DNA from: JBLHGU01 sp047615875
Lineage (GTDB): Bacteria > Pseudomonadota > Gammaproteobacteria > Arenicellales > CAJQKF01
Reading direction: 5' to 3'
DNA: 7,189 nucleotides
Assembly (NCBI GenBank): GCA_047615875.1
Contig: JBLHGU010000258.1
Span: 1 to 7,189, forward strand
Positions 6,351 to 7,189 of this stretch are shown piece by piece. A model generated the notes under the pieces. It was not told where the DNA came from, did not search any database, and saw only the letters and a program-made list of their open reading frames with translations. The first letter of the stretch is position 1, and each line of letters begins with the position of its first letter. The position numbers were made by a program, and so were the translations under genes.

Positions 6351-6619
6351 TTATGGATGATCTACATATGCAGAAAGGTTGCCGCGAGGTCTGGGCACCA
6401 GTGCCGCGAGTTTGGCCATGAATTTCAGGGGTTCGAAGATGACGTGGGTGGTGCTGTTTCGGTACGGTATCTTGAGTTGGTAACGAATATTACCACCTGA
6501 GGTGAGTGACAGCCGCTTTTCCGACACGGCGGGCCGGGTAATGTATTGGCACAATCGCTACAACATTTTTTGCTGGTGAGCTTTGGCAGTTACGCCCGTA
6601 TGCCGACTAAACTAAAGCT
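6351..6619 (-). pseudogene. IS91-family transposase, decayed C-terminal fragment
   Basis: On the minus strand the frame reads RLCQYITRPAVSEKRLSL, then RYQLKIPYRNSTTHVIFEP and LAALVPRPRGNL. This is the conserved C-terminal segment of IS91-type transposases (Y2 rolling-circle type, the Y2_Tnp family). Normally NLTRFHGVFAPNS follows; here the match breaks off near 6375 and an unrelated tail reaches a stop at 6351-6353. Upstream the same frame is cut by a TAG at 6558-6560, between KML and RLC. Further upstream the reading HTGVTAKAHQQK continues, and the preceding SFSL (expected GFSL) lies in another frame, with five extra bases (6603-6607) between. So the piece has lost both ends and carries a nonsense codon and a frameshift. 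It is non-functional. The catalytic tyrosine region is not present. Confidence 0.85.
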
Positions 6620-6633
6620 GTTACAACTAAAGC
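6610..6633. repeat. 9-base direct repeat AACTAAAGC, 15-base period
   Basis: AACTAAAGC occurs at 6610-6618 and again at 6625-6633. On the minus strand it encodes part of the (G/S)FS segment of the IS91 relic twice, so it may be a small slippage duplication in the decaying gene. Chance is possible. Confidence 0.35.
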
Positions 6634-6739
6634 CTGCTGCCATGCCGAACATATCGCCCCGTTGATCGTCTGGGTCCTTGATCGGTAGGGTTTGCAATGT
6701 GAAAATCTTGTGTCCAGCCTGGCACCTACTATTGCAGTT

Positions 6740-6754
6740 GTTGCCAAAGGCAAC
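6740..6754. repeat. short perfect hairpin GTTGCC-AAA-GGCAAC
   Basis: A 6-bp perfect stem with a 3-base loop lies about 60 bases beyond the stop of the glycosyltransferase gene on the minus strand. No T-run follows on either strand, so it is a poor intrinsic terminator. Apart from this hairpin I see nothing in 6634-6813. Confidence 0.25.
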
Positions 6755-6813
6755 GCTGGTTTGACTGTTACTTTAAATCAAGCACGATCAACCTTCACCT
6801 CTCATAAGTTGCC

Positions 6814-7188
6814 CTATGAGTCAGCGGAAGAAAAAAGATTATATTTTATTATGCAGTATATAGCATGGATTCCATCTCTCCAGCCTATCTTCTTTCCATC
6901 TTCATAAGTACGTCCATAATAGGATATGCCCACTTCGTAAACACGCCATTTCTTCTTCGCGATCTTTGCAGTGATTTCCGGCTCAAATCCAAATCTGTCT
7001 TCTTCTATGTTTATTGACTGAATCAACTCTCTACGGAAGACTTTATAACAGGTCTCCATATCTGTTAAATTCAGGTTAGTGAACATATTCGAGAATAGCG
7101 TTAGCAATCCATTTCCAACTCTATGCCAATAATATAGAACCCGATGGGGTTGGGACCCAATGAATCGTGATCCATATACAATATCCGC
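6814..7188 (-). CDS. family 2 glycosyltransferase (DPM1-like), C-terminal part, start outside window
   Basis: The frame is open from the right edge to a TAG at 6816-6814, giving the last 124 residues. It starts ADIVYGSRF, has HRVGNGLLTLFSNMFTNLNL, then DMETCYKVFRRE, FGFEPEITAKIAKKK, YEVGISYYGRTYEDGKKIGW and the terminal RDGIHAIYCIIKYN. These are the family signatures of GT2 enzymes related to dolichol-phosphate mannosyltransferase and bacterial polyprenyl-phosphate sugar synthases. DMETCYK and the GISY.GRTY.EGKKIGW block near the C-terminus are diagnostic. The GT-A nucleotide-sugar domain with its DxD lies outside the window. A TTG near 7107 is internal, not the start. It is probably a cytoplasmic or membrane-associated enzyme that transfers a sugar from a nucleotide donor to a polyprenyl phosphate; the exact sugar and lipid are unknown. 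It is transcribed toward the membrane protein at 4400-6199, with the IS91 relic between. Confidence 0.85.
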   Translation of the reverse strand, partial: ADIVYGSRFIGSQPHRVLYYWHRVGNGLLTLFSNMFTNLNLTDMETCYKVFRRELIQSINIEEDRFGFEPEITAKIAKKKWRVYEVGISYYGRTYEDGKKIGWRDGIHAIYCIIKYNLFSSADS

Positions 7189-7189
7189 C

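Noticed and set aside
6354..6413. Short plus-strand frame behind GGAGG at about 6332
   Set aside because: Spacing to the ATG is about 17 bases and the frame is under 20 codons and antisense to the IS91 relic.
6692..6907. 71-codon plus-strand ORF
   Set aside because: Its second half is antisense to the clear GT2 coding sequence, and there is no ribosome site or recognisable motif.

Overview
The window reads as an accessory or recombined stretch of a Gram-negative bacterial chromosome, most likely a gammaproteobacterium. That lineage guess rests only on the close resemblance of the Kef-type antiporter to enterobacterial KefB/KefC, plus a Tat signal and IS91-type and ISNCY-type transposase pieces. 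I would not name a genus. No rRNA, tRNA or CRISPR array was seen.

Three complete genes are visible, all on the + strand: a 616-residue KefB/KefC-type K+/H+ antiporter (1102-2952), a 200-residue Tat-exported protein made almost entirely of ribonuclease-inhibitor-type leucine-rich repeats (3664-4266), and a 599-residue polytopic membrane protein that looks like the LIC_10190/DUF8201 type (4400-6199). Each has more than 100 bases of non-coding or relic DNA in front of it, so they look like separate transcription units rather than one operon.

Around them lies gene debris. From left to right: the C-terminal end of an ISNCY-like transposase (3-251); a 57-codon ORF of unknown function directly behind it (253-426); a stretch with no recognisable gene (427-696); the C-terminal half of an F420/NADP-oxidoreductase-like Rossmann protein without its nucleotide-binding half (697-981); a hairpin-containing leader before the antiporter; a pentapeptide-repeat coding stretch with no usable start codon (3061-3309); a small minus-strand ORF behind a perfect AGGAGG (3401-3535); and a frameshifted, stop-interrupted IS91 transposase C-terminus on the minus strand (6351-6619).

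At the right edge is the C-terminal part of a dolichol-phosphate-mannosyltransferase-like family 2 glycosyltransferase (minus strand, 6814-7188), convergent with the large membrane protein. If that gene is intact outside the window, a cytoplasmic enzyme making a polyprenyl-phosphate sugar sits near a membrane protein with GT-C-like features. A functional link is only an inference, because an IS relic separates them. The antiporter has no KefF/KefG-type partner in view.
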